A DNA stretch of 48,925 nt, taken from the NCBI GenBank assembly GCA_026416955.1, contig JAOAEE010000056.1, positions 1 through 48,925 of the forward strand. The letters are read 5' to 3'. Shown here one piece after another: positions 27,401 to 35,900 of the stretch. Made by a program: the position numbers and the translations under genes. The stretch is from Ignavibacteria bacterium (GTDB taxonomy: Bacteria > Bacteroidota > Ignavibacteria > Kapaibacteriales > UBA2268). Within the stretch, counting starts at the first letter, position 1. Every line of letters starts with the position of its first letter. Under the pieces are notes generated by a model. That model made no database searches and was not told the origin of the DNA. It was given only the letters and a program-made list of their open reading frames with translations.

Positions 27401-28921
27401 AAAAACAAAGAATTCAAAGCATTTGTTGATTGCGAAAAATTAAATATTGCTCCACTTTCTCTCTTTACACAAAATTCTTTGGAAGAGCTCAAAGGAAATG
27501 CAAAAATTTCTACTTCTGTTTCCGGATTTCTTCCCGAAGACTTAAGGTTTAATGGTCACATAAGCTTATTAGATGCATCGTTTATCCCAAAAGCAAACAA
27601 CTTAAAGTATTTTCTCGCTGGTAATATTGATTTAAATGGAACAGAGTTTTTATTAAACGAATTAAAAATCTCAAATACAAAAGAAGACTTCCGTAATGGT
27701 AATGGATTAATTTTTGGCAAAATCATTTTTGCAAATAATAGGTTAGAAAACATTGATTTAACACTATCATCCTCGGGGCTGAAAGTGCTAAGCCAAGCAT
27801 CTTCAAAGTCATTACCACAAATTTATGGAGACCTTGTAATTTCAACAACACCAGACTTTTTACGCTTTTATTATACAAGAAACGATATGTCGCTTTCTGG
27901 GACTCTGAACTTCCTTAGTGGAAAATTATATATGCCTGAAACAACGACAAATTCAACAGTACAAGAGTCTTTTGTACAGTATGAAATTTCTGGTTCAAAG
28001 AGCAAAGATACCAACGAAGAGCAAAAAGACGAAAATATTCAATCGCAACCTTCAAATCTTAAATTGGATTTAACTTTGCGTTTCGTACAACCTGTAGAAT
28101 TAACATTAGATATTGCCTCGATTGGTCAAATTTATGCCGTAATTAGTTTAGAAGATAATTTCTCGAACTTAAGATTCTATTCCGACCCCAAGAACAATAT
28201 TTCATTATTAACTGGCAATGACTTGGTCCTGCGTGAAGGCTCAACTTTGAAATTTATTAAACTTTTAAATACTGAAGGAAAAATAAACTTCCCCACTGGT
28301 TCTATCGATAACCCGGGATTAAACCTTAAAGCCTATTATTCTGGACAAAGTGTATACAACGATGCTATTAGAAATTTTACAGTGACAATACATATCACTG
28401 GAACTCGCGAAAAACCAAACTTAAGGTTCGATTATACAATAGATGGTCAACCCGCAAGCGATGATTCCTCGAAAGTTGCACAAGATGCTATCTTTCTCTT
28501 GGCATTTGGAAGGACAAAAAGTGAAGTCGAAAAGGGTGGTTTAAGCGAGAATTTCAACTTTAGCGAGTTTTCTACTTCTGGAAGTTCTGCTCTTCTTTCC
28601 AAATTAGTTTCGGATGCTCTTTCTTCAACAGGTTTCATTTCCAGTGCTGATATCATTCTTCCCCCAACAGCATCATCCCTCGACCGGGCAACCCTTAAAG
28701 TCAGTGGCCGATTTCTTGGGATGACTTGGAACTTTGGAGGAACTATGGCAGATTTGATAAACAACAACGAACTCAGCGTTGAAATACCTATCGGGACTGT
28801 TCTTCCTTTTAGTTTTCCAAACATAATTCTTCAACTTAGTCGAACTTCAAGCCTTACCCAAAGTATCCAAAGGAACCAAAAGGATTGGGAAATTAAATTA
28901 AAATATGGTTCAATCTGGTAA
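24434..28921 (+). CDS. TamB/AsmA-like inter-membrane protein (DUF490-type C-terminus)
   Basis: A 1495-residue protein. An N-terminal TM anchor spans about residues 18-46 (IPIIIVLVFLAGSLLITLIF). A very long periplasmic region of short beta strands follows, the repeated beta-groove architecture of AsmA/TamB proteins. After the TM come an AsmA-like start (NEEFNGKISFEKVHFNLFKG) and DNVLFSLNSDTILFATKVRI. The C-terminal 400 residues are TamB (DUF490) type, with LTLRFVQPVELTLDIAS, GNDLVLREGSTLKFIKLL and AQDAIFLLAFGRT. TamB-like proteins span the periplasm and carry lipid to, or assist protein assembly in, the outer membrane. The start at 24434 lies inside engB, and the first in-frame residues are polar and lysine-rich as expected before a TM. 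No TamA homologue is next to it. Confidence 0.85.
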   Translation: MESNEVEIKGKNNSNKKSFLWKIPIIIVLVFLAGSLLITLIFTFNFSKTYLLKTALNIVNEEFNGKISFEKVHFNLFKGIIIDNVLFSLNSDTILFATKVRIDWDFSPIFKNKLIIKYVELEKPYINLIKGKGEDLWNIERFFKPSKKEKAKSKTNLVVFINNFKITQGSVRIKNENHINTENTFQPENLLVQNLSISLKGKIDLFQNKFDFDFKHLSLYEMNYGIEIDKLSTFVGIDTNNIQAEKILLKTPKTNLSIDFYYDFKSHNVSFNIEPSNVNTSDILKFAKLPLAENKEIKISGKIEIGRAISINDVTLQFPGNSKLNITGKVDPTHYSPFLDLTLNNVKLYEREIRPLFPNILNSIPIEFTYFYSQNYKVKYANRTIFLEGSFVSHPGNFASKLVIDSNFYLQFDINFRKLNLNHIQHKLPVTELDGNTYGKLLLTSIRKLNGNLVLNIIKGNSELDGFKDFQLSTCSRIENGIIQIDSLDFSYLVGDTTNFTRDNKLKLKGTLNFSNPANPEYTGNIVLNNLPLKKFFSNNNNVPENISGKFYFEGKGINLDSLELNFFGNFYEFSFSDRALFPFKINLTINFGNPLNKEIAISSDILNCRVNGNYQISTLAENLVTQFTIIEKTILNKIDSVLGSDSSSNVTSTLENTLQSSKKNSPHSKKANFEADFEIKDFSLLSIFLNTNLIFSGDLKIRAEIDETKSNLVLDSLNIKYFSYERGKDKISLSNLFANARCYSKSLDSFPTLDFFTLKTSTENRIVFGNTYFDYIDAELIYKNEELIFDLQTSVNSIFATKIKGISKISQNQIISNFEKLDLSFQNIFQWRLEYPFVLFANAQSINIDKLELVRENAETINIKGSYYFNDTLDFKCSIFDIPLYDFQKLLPEGNSLSKIKTFSGKVNKIEFELRNTLANPKINLELLSSGLQFESVELGNIFAQVLYFDNNIEGNVTLKNRTDAPLEIKLIEIPFEINLEEMKFGLIKNKEFKAFVDCEKLNIAPLSLFTQNSLEELKGNAKISTSVSGFLPEDLRFNGHISLLDASFIPKANNLKYFLAGNIDLNGTEFLLNELKISNTKEDFRNGNGLIFGKIIFANNRLENIDLTLSSSGLKVLSQASSKSLPQIYGDLVISTTPDFLRFYYTRNDMSLSGTLNFLSGKLYMPETTTNSTVQESFVQYEISGSKSKDTNEEQKDENIQSQPSNLKLDLTLRFVQPVELTLDIASIGQIYAVISLEDNFSNLRFYSDPKNNISLLTGNDLVLREGSTLKFIKLLNTEGKINFPTGSIDNPGLNLKAYYSGQSVYNDAIRNFTVTIHITGTREKPNLRFDYTIDGQPASDDSSKVAQDAIFLLAFGRTKSEVEKGGLSENFNFSEFSTSGSSALLSKLVSDALSSTGFISSADIILPPTASSLDRATLKVSGRFLGMTWNFGGTMADLINNNELSVEIPIGTVLPFSFPNIILQLSRTSSLTQSIQRNQKDWEIKLKYGSIW

Positions 28922-28963
28922 ACACTTACAACAAAAAGAATACATTTATTTTTAAGCATTTTC

Positions 28964-29010
28964 AAAGCAAACCCATCAATTTTAATTTACAGTTTGCTTT
29001 TTATTGTTTT
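28964..29010 (+). terminator. Hairpin plus T-rich tract between tamB-like gene and qmoA
   Basis: A 9-bp stem AAAGCAAAC / GTTTGCTTT (28964-28972 and 28992-29000) with a 19-base loop, followed by TTATTGTTTT. It fits a weak terminator for the tamB-like transcript. Only 27 bases separate it from the qmoA start at 29028, so it could instead be part of the qmoA leader. Confidence 0.45.
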
Positions 29011-29027
29011 ACAAATTTGGGATAAAT

Positions 29028-30320
29028 ATGAGTTCCCATAAAGAATTAAGCGAACAGTTGAAAACAGATATCGTAGTTGTGGGGGCTGGAATTGCTGGAT
29101 TATCTGCCGCATTAGAAGCAGCCGAAACTGGCTACAATGTCTTGTTGATTGAAAAAAATCCATACATTGGAGGGCGAGTAGCCCAACTTTATGAATATTT
29201 TCCAAAACTGTGTCCCCCAACTTGTGGTTTAGAAATAAATATTCGAAGACTTCGAGAAAATAATAAAATTTCTTTACTAACTCTTTCAGTGATAAAGCAA
29301 ATAAATAAAGAAAATGGAACTTATCAACTACTTGTTCAACAAAATCCACGTTATGTTAACAACCGCTGCACCTTATGTGATGAATGTGTAAAAGTTTGCC
29401 CAGTTAGTAGACCAAACGAATTCAATTTCGGATTGGATACAACTCGAGCAATTTACTATCCCTACAATAATGCATATCCTCAGAAATATGTAATTGATGA
29501 AAATTTCTGCCGATTTGAAAACTGCAAGATGTGCGTTGAGGTATGTAAATACAATGCCATAGATTTGAATGAAAAGAAGAAACTATATGAAATTGAGGCA
29601 AAGGCAATAATTTGGGCAACAGGATGGGACCCCTACGACGCTTCTAAACTCGAAAACCTTGGTTACAGAAAATACCCAAATGTTATAACAAATATGATGC
29701 TGGAACGTATCGCCTCGCCCACCGGACCAACCAATGGCGTTCTTAAATTACCAAACTTTGATTACCCAATTGATGAAATTGCCTTTGTTCAGTGTGCTGG
29801 GTCAAGGGACGAAAACCACTTAGAATATTGCTCATCGATATGTTGCCTTGCGTCTATGAAGCAAGCACACTACATTAGAACGAACTACCCAAAAGCAAAA
29901 ATACACATTTTCTATATAGATTTAAGAGCAAGTGGAATTTTAGAAGACTTCTACACAAAAACTAAAAGTGACCCTTTGATTGAATTTCATCGAGGGAAAG
30001 TAGCAAAGGTAACAAAAAGCTCTTCCAATCATCGATTGATTGTTGAAGCTGAAAATACCTTAACTGGTGTTCTAATCCAAAAAGAAGTAGACCTTGTGGT
30101 TCTAGCCACTGGAATGCAACCTACAACAAGTAAAAAAATAATTCCACTCGATAATATTATTGATGAAAACGGCTTTGTTAGAAATGACCATAACGATGGA
30201 ATAATTGGCTGCGGAGTTTGTGTTGGCCCAAAAGATGTAGCCACAGTAGTCCAAGAAGCAACTGGAGCAGCAATGAAAGCAATTGTTAATGTTAAGGAGG
30301 GAAAAAATGGAAACTTCTGA
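29028..30320 (+). CDS. qmoA: Quinone-interacting oxidoreductase subunit QmoA
   Basis: A 430-residue HdrA-type flavoprotein. The start at 29028 (MSSHKELSE) is preferred over ATG 29004 because GGGAT lies just upstream and the FAD motif IVVVGAGIAGLSAALEAAE then sits near residue 14, as in QmoA. Diagnostic QmoA features are YFPKLCPPTCGLEINIRRL, a first Cys cluster CTLCDECVKVCP, and CRFENCKMCVEVC. Another is QCAGSRDENHLEYCSSICC. In sulfate reducers and green sulfur bacteria, QmoABC passes electrons between the quinone pool and APS reductase (AprAB). QmoA is the cytoplasmic FAD subunit. It overlaps qmoB by 14 bases. Confidence 0.9.
   Translation: MSSHKELSEQLKTDIVVVGAGIAGLSAALEAAETGYNVLLIEKNPYIGGRVAQLYEYFPKLCPPTCGLEINIRRLRENNKISLLTLSVIKQINKENGTYQLLVQQNPRYVNNRCTLCDECVKVCPVSRPNEFNFGLDTTRAIYYPYNNAYPQKYVIDENFCRFENCKMCVEVCKYNAIDLNEKKKLYEIEAKAIIWATGWDPYDASKLENLGYRKYPNVITNMMLERIASPTGPTNGVLKLPNFDYPIDEIAFVQCAGSRDENHLEYCSSICCLASMKQAHYIRTNYPKAKIHIFYIDLRASGILEDFYTKTKSDPLIEFHRGKVAKVTKSSSNHRLIVEAENTLTGVLIQKEVDLVVLATGMQPTTSKKIIPLDNIIDENGFVRNDHNDGIIGCGVCVGPKDVATVVQEATGAAMKAIVNVKEGKNGNF
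30294..30300 (+). promoter_or_regulatory. Shine-Dalgarno site that fixes the qmoB start
   Basis: A perfect AAGGAGG ends 6 bases before ATG 30307, inside the end of qmoA. This favours 30307 over the in-frame ATG at 30283. Confidence 0.8.
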
Positions 30321-32523
30321 AAAATTAGCCGTATATATATGTTCTGGTTGTGATATAGCTTCTTCAATTGATTGCAATAAACTCCTTGAAAATGTCGAAA
30401 AAGAATTCAAGCCAGCTATTTGCAAATTGAATAATTGGGTTTGCAACGATAAGTTTGTTAAGCAAATACGAAAAGAAATAGAAGAGAATAAAGTAAATAA
30501 GGTGGTTATCGCTGCTTGTTCCCCAAGATTTCTTTCAGATGTATTTCGATTTGAAAACATAGTCTTAGAAAGGGTTAACTTACGCGAACAAGTTGCTTGG
30601 ACACATCCACCCAACGATGAACATACAAACGAACTTGCACTTGATTATGTTAAAATGGGAATTTCGAAGGCAGTAAATTCTTCCTATCCTATCCCTATTG
30701 TTCTCGATGTCAATTCCACGATACTTGTTGTTGGAGGTGGAATCACGGGCTTGAATTCTGCAATAGCTTGTGCAGAAACCGGTTACAATGTTATTCTAAT
30801 TGAAAAAGAGAAAGCACTTGGTGGTTTTTATAAGAACTTGCATAAATTAGTGCCTAAAAGTTCACCATATCTATTACTTGAAACAAATAACATTAACGAT
30901 ACCATCAACAAAGTTTTATCAAACCCAAGGATTGAAGTTTTGTTAAATACAACTATCGACAAAATTTCTGGGCAACCTGGTATGTTCGATGTCGAGGTAA
31001 AGCAAAATGGCGAAAAAATACAATTCCAAGTTGGAGCGATAATTCAAGCAACTGGTTGGAAACCCTATGACGCAAATAGACTGAACCATCTTGGCTATGG
31101 TATTCTTCCGAATGTGATTACAAACATTGAGTTCGAGCAATTAGTGAAAGAAGACAAAATAAAAGATAGCTTTAATGGGAAAAAAATCGAAAATGTTGTT
31201 TTTATTCAATGTGCTGGTTCTAGGGACCCGAATCATTTGCCATATTGCTCAACATACTGCTGTAATGCAAGTTTGAAACAAGCACTATATGTCCGAGAAA
31301 TTAACCCTGATGCAAAAAGTTATATTATTTACAAAGATATCCGCACTCCTGCGCAATACGAAAAATTTTATAAACGCGTTCAAAGCGAGGACAATATTTT
31401 CCTAACCAAAGGGGAAGTTACTAAAATAGAAAAAAATGGAAACGGCAAAGTTTCTTTGGAAGTTTCGGAAACTCTCATTGCCTCAAAAATAAAGATAGAA
31501 GCAGACTTAGTTGTTCTTGCAATTGGTATGGTACCGACTACATTTGTAGAAGCCCAAGAAACCGAAGAAGTTACAACGACTGCCGACGGCAAGAAAGTTG
31601 CGGCAGGGGCTGAATTAGGTGCGAAAATTTTGAACTTAACTTATAGACAAGGAACGGATTTACCAACTTTAAGATACGGATTTCCCGATTCCCATTACAT
31701 TTGCTTCCCCTACGAAACAAGAAGAACGGGGATTTATGCTGCTGGTACTGTCCGTTCTCCAATGGATGGAATTTCTTGTGTAAACGATGCTTATGGTGCA
31801 GCACTCAAAGCAATACAAGTAATCGAAAGTGTAAGAGTTGGGAAGGCTGTTCACCCCAGAAGTGGAGACACCTCTTACCCAGACTTCTTTTTGCAAAGAT
31901 GTACACAATGTAAGCGCTGCACAGAAGAGTGCCCATTTGGAACACTCGATGAAGATGATAAAGGCACTCCGAAACCAAATCCAAATAGGTGTAGAAGATG
32001 TGGAATTTGTATGGGGGCTTGTCCAGAAAGAATCATAAGTTTCAAAAACTATTCACCTCAAATAATTTCTTCAATGATAAAGTCCCTAGAAATTCCCGAA
32101 AGTGATGAAGAAAAACCCAGAATACTTGCATTTTTATGTGAAAACGACGCTTATCCTTCCTTGGATATTATTGCAAAGAAGCGCATCCAATATTCTCCTT
32201 TCATTAGAATAATTCCTGTTCGTTGTTTAGGTTCTGTAAATATTATCTGGATTGCTGATGCCCTTTCAATGGGTTTTGATGGAATTATTTTAATTGGCTG
32301 TAAATATGGCGAGGATTACCAATGCCATTTCATTCGGGGTAGTGAACTTGCAAATAAAAGAATGGAAAACGTTCAAGAAAAATTAAAGCAATTAGTTTTG
32401 GAGCCCGAAAGAGTAGAAATCCACACATTATCAATAGATGAATTCGAAAAAATCCCAACTATTTTCAATAACTTTGCACAAACGATTGAGAAACTGGGTC
32501 CCAACCCATACAAGGATATGTAG
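30307..32523 (+). CDS. qmoB: Quinone-interacting oxidoreductase subunit QmoB
   Basis: QmoB, 738 residues, an HdrA-like FAD/iron-sulfur protein with an MvhD-type C-terminus. It opens with VYICSGCDIASSIDC and AACSPRF. The FAD motif is LVVGGGITGLNSAIACAE near residue 142. QCAGSRDPNHLPYCSTYCC is the HdrA Cys block. Two 4Fe-4S motifs follow (CTQCKRCTEECP and CRRCGICMGACP). The C-terminal MvhD-like domain has FLCENDAYPSLDI, RIIPVRCLGSVNIIWI and ILIGCKYGEDYQCHF. This arrangement and the ending GPNPYKDM are those of QmoB. qmoC, the membrane haem-b/iron-sulfur subunit, should follow but does not: the next gene is on the opposite strand 4 bases away. AprA, AprB and Sat are also absent from the window. 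Confidence 0.9.
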   Translation: METSEKLAVYICSGCDIASSIDCNKLLENVEKEFKPAICKLNNWVCNDKFVKQIRKEIEENKVNKVVIAACSPRFLSDVFRFENIVLERVNLREQVAWTHPPNDEHTNELALDYVKMGISKAVNSSYPIPIVLDVNSTILVVGGGITGLNSAIACAETGYNVILIEKEKALGGFYKNLHKLVPKSSPYLLLETNNINDTINKVLSNPRIEVLLNTTIDKISGQPGMFDVEVKQNGEKIQFQVGAIIQATGWKPYDANRLNHLGYGILPNVITNIEFEQLVKEDKIKDSFNGKKIENVVFIQCAGSRDPNHLPYCSTYCCNASLKQALYVREINPDAKSYIIYKDIRTPAQYEKFYKRVQSEDNIFLTKGEVTKIEKNGNGKVSLEVSETLIASKIKIEADLVVLAIGMVPTTFVEAQETEEVTTTADGKKVAAGAELGAKILNLTYRQGTDLPTLRYGFPDSHYICFPYETRRTGIYAAGTVRSPMDGISCVNDAYGAALKAIQVIESVRVGKAVHPRSGDTSYPDFFLQRCTQCKRCTEECPFGTLDEDDKGTPKPNPNRCRRCGICMGACPERIISFKNYSPQIISSMIKSLEIPESDEEKPRILAFLCENDAYPSLDIIAKKRIQYSPFIRIIPVRCLGSVNIIWIADALSMGFDGIILIGCKYGEDYQCHFIRGSELANKRMENVQEKLKQLVLEPERVEIHTLSIDEFEKIPTIFNNFAQTIEKLGPNPYKDM

Positions 32524-32527
32524 AATT

Positions 32528-32905
32528 TTATTGGGTTTCTTCAAAAATTTTATCGACAAGTCTAGCAAAATATTTGATATCGAAGGGTTTTTGTACATAA
32601 TAATTAAAACCTTTGTTCAATGTCTCGTCACGGTCGAAAATACCAATGTATGCAGTGATTGCTATAACTGGTGTGTTCTTATATTCCGGGGTAGAACGAA
32701 TTCGCATAAGAAATTCAAATCCGTTTGCACCGAAGGGCAAATTTAAATCCACAATAAATAAATCATAATTTTTCTGGCTGCATTTCTCCCAACCCGATAT
32801 AGCATCATTTGCAATATCTACTTCAATTTCATTCTTTGTTAAAATCTGCTTAATAAGCATACTATTTGTTATATCGTCTTCTACAACAAGTATTCTTTTT
32901 CCCAT
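32528..32905 (-). CDS. Single-domain response regulator (CheY-like receiver)
   Basis: A 125-residue receiver domain with no output domain. It has the acidic pair in LVVEDD (Asp10/Asp11), the phosphoacceptor Asp in LFIVDLNLP (about residue 53), the switch Thr in VIAITAY and the Lys in YVQKPFD. It lies 14 bases behind the multi-PAS histidine kinase on the same strand, so it is most likely that kinase's phosphotransfer target. It would act by protein contact, not on DNA. It ends 4 bases from the convergent qmoB gene. Confidence 0.92.
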   Translation of the reverse strand: MGKRILVVEDDITNSMLIKQILTKNEIEVDIANDAISGWEKCSQKNYDLFIVDLNLPFGANGFEFLMRIRSTPEYKNTPVIAITAYIGIFDRDETLNKGFNYYVQKPFDIKYFARLVDKIFEETQ

Positions 32906-32919
32906 TGGAAATTCAAATT

Positions 32920-35900
32920 TTATTCTACATTTTTATTATATCTTATTGGTAAAAGAATTGTAAACTTACTACCTTTGCCCAAAGTACTTTCGACAAATAC
33001 TTTTCCACCAAGCAATTCAGTAAATTTTTTTGCAATGGACAATCCAAGACCTTGCCCTTCGAACTCTCTGGAAAGCCCTTGACTTACTTGGAAAAACTCT
33101 TTCCAAATAAGATTAATATATTCCGCTGGAATACCAATACCAGTATCGGAAACTACCATCTCTACGAACTCTTTGTCGTTTTCTAAATTAATAATTCTTA
33201 AAGAAATAGAAATTTCCCCTTCTCTGGTAAATTTAAAAGCATTGTGAACTATGGAATTAGTTATTGCTCTAACCATATACTCATCAAGTTGCACAACTAT
33301 TATTTCTCGTTCGGATGCGAAACTAACTTTCAATCCCTTTTCTTTGAAATAGTCTTTTAACAACTCAACAATTTCTTTAACAATTTCAACTAGTTCAAAT
33401 TCTCGGATTTGGACATTTAGTAGGCCCGCTTCAATTTTGGAATAATCAATAATCATATCTACAGTATTTAACAGTCGAGCACCACTACGATAAATTATTT
33501 CCCCTATTTGGTTAATTTCAGGTTCATTTCTTTCGTACATTAGAACTTGTGCCCAACCCATTATCCCATTAAGCGGGGTACGAAATTCGTGAGAAAAATT
33601 CAAAAGTAGGTAGTTTTTCAAAGCATTTAGTTCTTCTGCCTTCTCCTTAGCATCTTTTAATTGCTGAACAAATTCTCTTTCTTTGGTAACATCGTGAACT
33701 AACCCAATTAAATTGATTAATTTTCCATTTTCATCCCGAGTGGGATAAATTTGTATTTGAAACCATTTCATTAATTTCTCGGAAAACATTTCATAATCAA
33801 CCACATATTGGTTTTCAATTTTTTCGAATAGGCTATCAAAAAATTCTTTCGAGTAAAAAGGAGAATGAATATCCTGAATTGTTTTCCCAACCAACTCTTC
33901 CCTTTTTACACCTACAAGCTTCTCAAGACTTCTATTAATATAAGAAAAAGTTCCATTTGGTTCTAAGACAAAAACACCCGTTGGGGTTTGTTCGACTATT
34001 TGATTAAACTTTAACAAATTCATTTCAAGTTCTTTAAGTTTTGTTATGTCCCTTCCGACGCCGACTATTCCTTTGATTTCTCCTTTTTCATTTACTACTG
34101 GAGAAAATCTTGTTTGAAAATAAAAAGTGTTTTCTCCCAACTTCCTTGCCCATTCATAAACAGCAATTTCTCCTTTCAAGCATTTTTCTTGCATTTCAAT
34201 ATGAATTTTTCCATCCTCTTCTCCAAGAATTTCAAGAGCAGTTTTTCCAAGAAAATCCTCTTCTTTTAGACCCCAATTTTGAACCCATTTCCCATAAAGC
34301 CCAGTATGCCTATGTTCAGTATCGAGAGTATAAACAATGTCGTCCATTGAAGAAACAAGGGAACGAAATTTTTCTTCGCTTTCTTTTAGTTCTTGTTCAA
34401 ATTTGATTCTTTCAGTCAAGTCGGAAGCAACTCCAACGTAAGCGAAGGGAACTCCATTTTCGTCATATATTGTATTCACAGAAAGTTGTACAATAAACTT
34501 CCTTCCAAACTTATCTTTGCTCCAAATCTCTCCACGCCAAATTTGATTCTTTGATAGAGTATCAAAAATTTCTGCATCGATGGATGGGTCTAACGACTCT
34601 GGAGTTCGAAGTAAATAAACAGTTTTTCCTTTAATTTCTTCAAGTGTATACCCATAAAGTTTCTCAAACGCTTTGTTAACATAAATAAACTTATTGGAAA
34701 CATCAGTGATTGTTACTGCCTCTCCAATTGAATCCAAAGCCTTAGCAAGTTTCAATATTTCATAGTAAGACTTCTTTTTTTCTGAAATATCTCTTACAAT
34801 TGCAATTAGAAAAGTCTTTTTAGAATACGTGACCCTGTTTAATGTTACTTCGCATTCAAATTCTGTTCCATCCAATGTTTTATGCATCCACTCAAACCTC
34901 AATTCTTCTCCTTTGTATGCCCTGTTAATAATATCTATTGCTTTTTTCCGAGAACTTTGACCATCGGGTTGAAATTCGGGTGAAAAAACATATGGTGGTT
35001 TGCCGATAATGTCACTTCGTTCGCATCTAAACATTTTCAACGCAGAAAAATTACAATCGATAAAAGTATCGCCCGACATAATGAAAATCGCATCAGAAGA
35101 GCCTTCGAATAAGGCACGATACCTTCTCTCGCTTTCTGTAACTTTTTCTTCAAGAAGTTTACGCTCGGTAATATCTGTAATGTATCCTTCTAAAGCAACC
35201 ACATTGCCCTCTTCGTCGTAAATTCCCCGACCTTGCTCAAAAACCCATCGTAAATCACCGTTCTTTGTAATAATGGGATATTCATCTTGAAATACTTGCT
35301 TTTTACGAAGTAAAATTTGCCATTTTACCCAAAGTCGTTCTTGGTGGTCTTTGTGGATTAAGTCATTAAAAGATAAAATCTTATTCCCAATCACTTCTTC
35401 GGGCTTGTAACCTGTTATATTATAAAAATTCTCGGAAACATATTCCACTGTCCAATATCTATCGTTTCTACAACGATAGACAAAACCGGGTAGATTACTT
35501 AACAGACGGTAATAAAATCGTTCTTTTTCCCGAGAAGCTCGCTCTATTTTTTCTTTTTCATTTTCAATATATATCGTGTAAAGTGCAACGGAAATATCGT
35601 CGGAATATTCCCGCAAAAAAGTAATTTCTTCATTATCGAAGTCTTCTTGATAATTCGAAATTACTAGAAGACTGCCAAAAAATAAATTTTCGAAAAATAG
35701 GGGAAGCATTATTCCAAAAAAGACAGTACCATTTATTGTAAAACTAAATTTTTCATATTTGACAACTTTTTTTTGGTTTTTAAGGTTCAATGACAATTTT
35801 TCTTCTGAAATTCCACTTAAAATAATGTACAAATTTTCATCAATAAAATCAGTTTCCAAATCAATTTTGAATTTCGATTTATAGAAAATTTTCTTCTGGA

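Noticed and set aside
30102-30614. 170-residue antisense frame across the qmoA-qmoB junction
   Set aside because: It runs opposite two strongly conserved genes and its Cys/Ser-rich sequence is a reflection of their codons.
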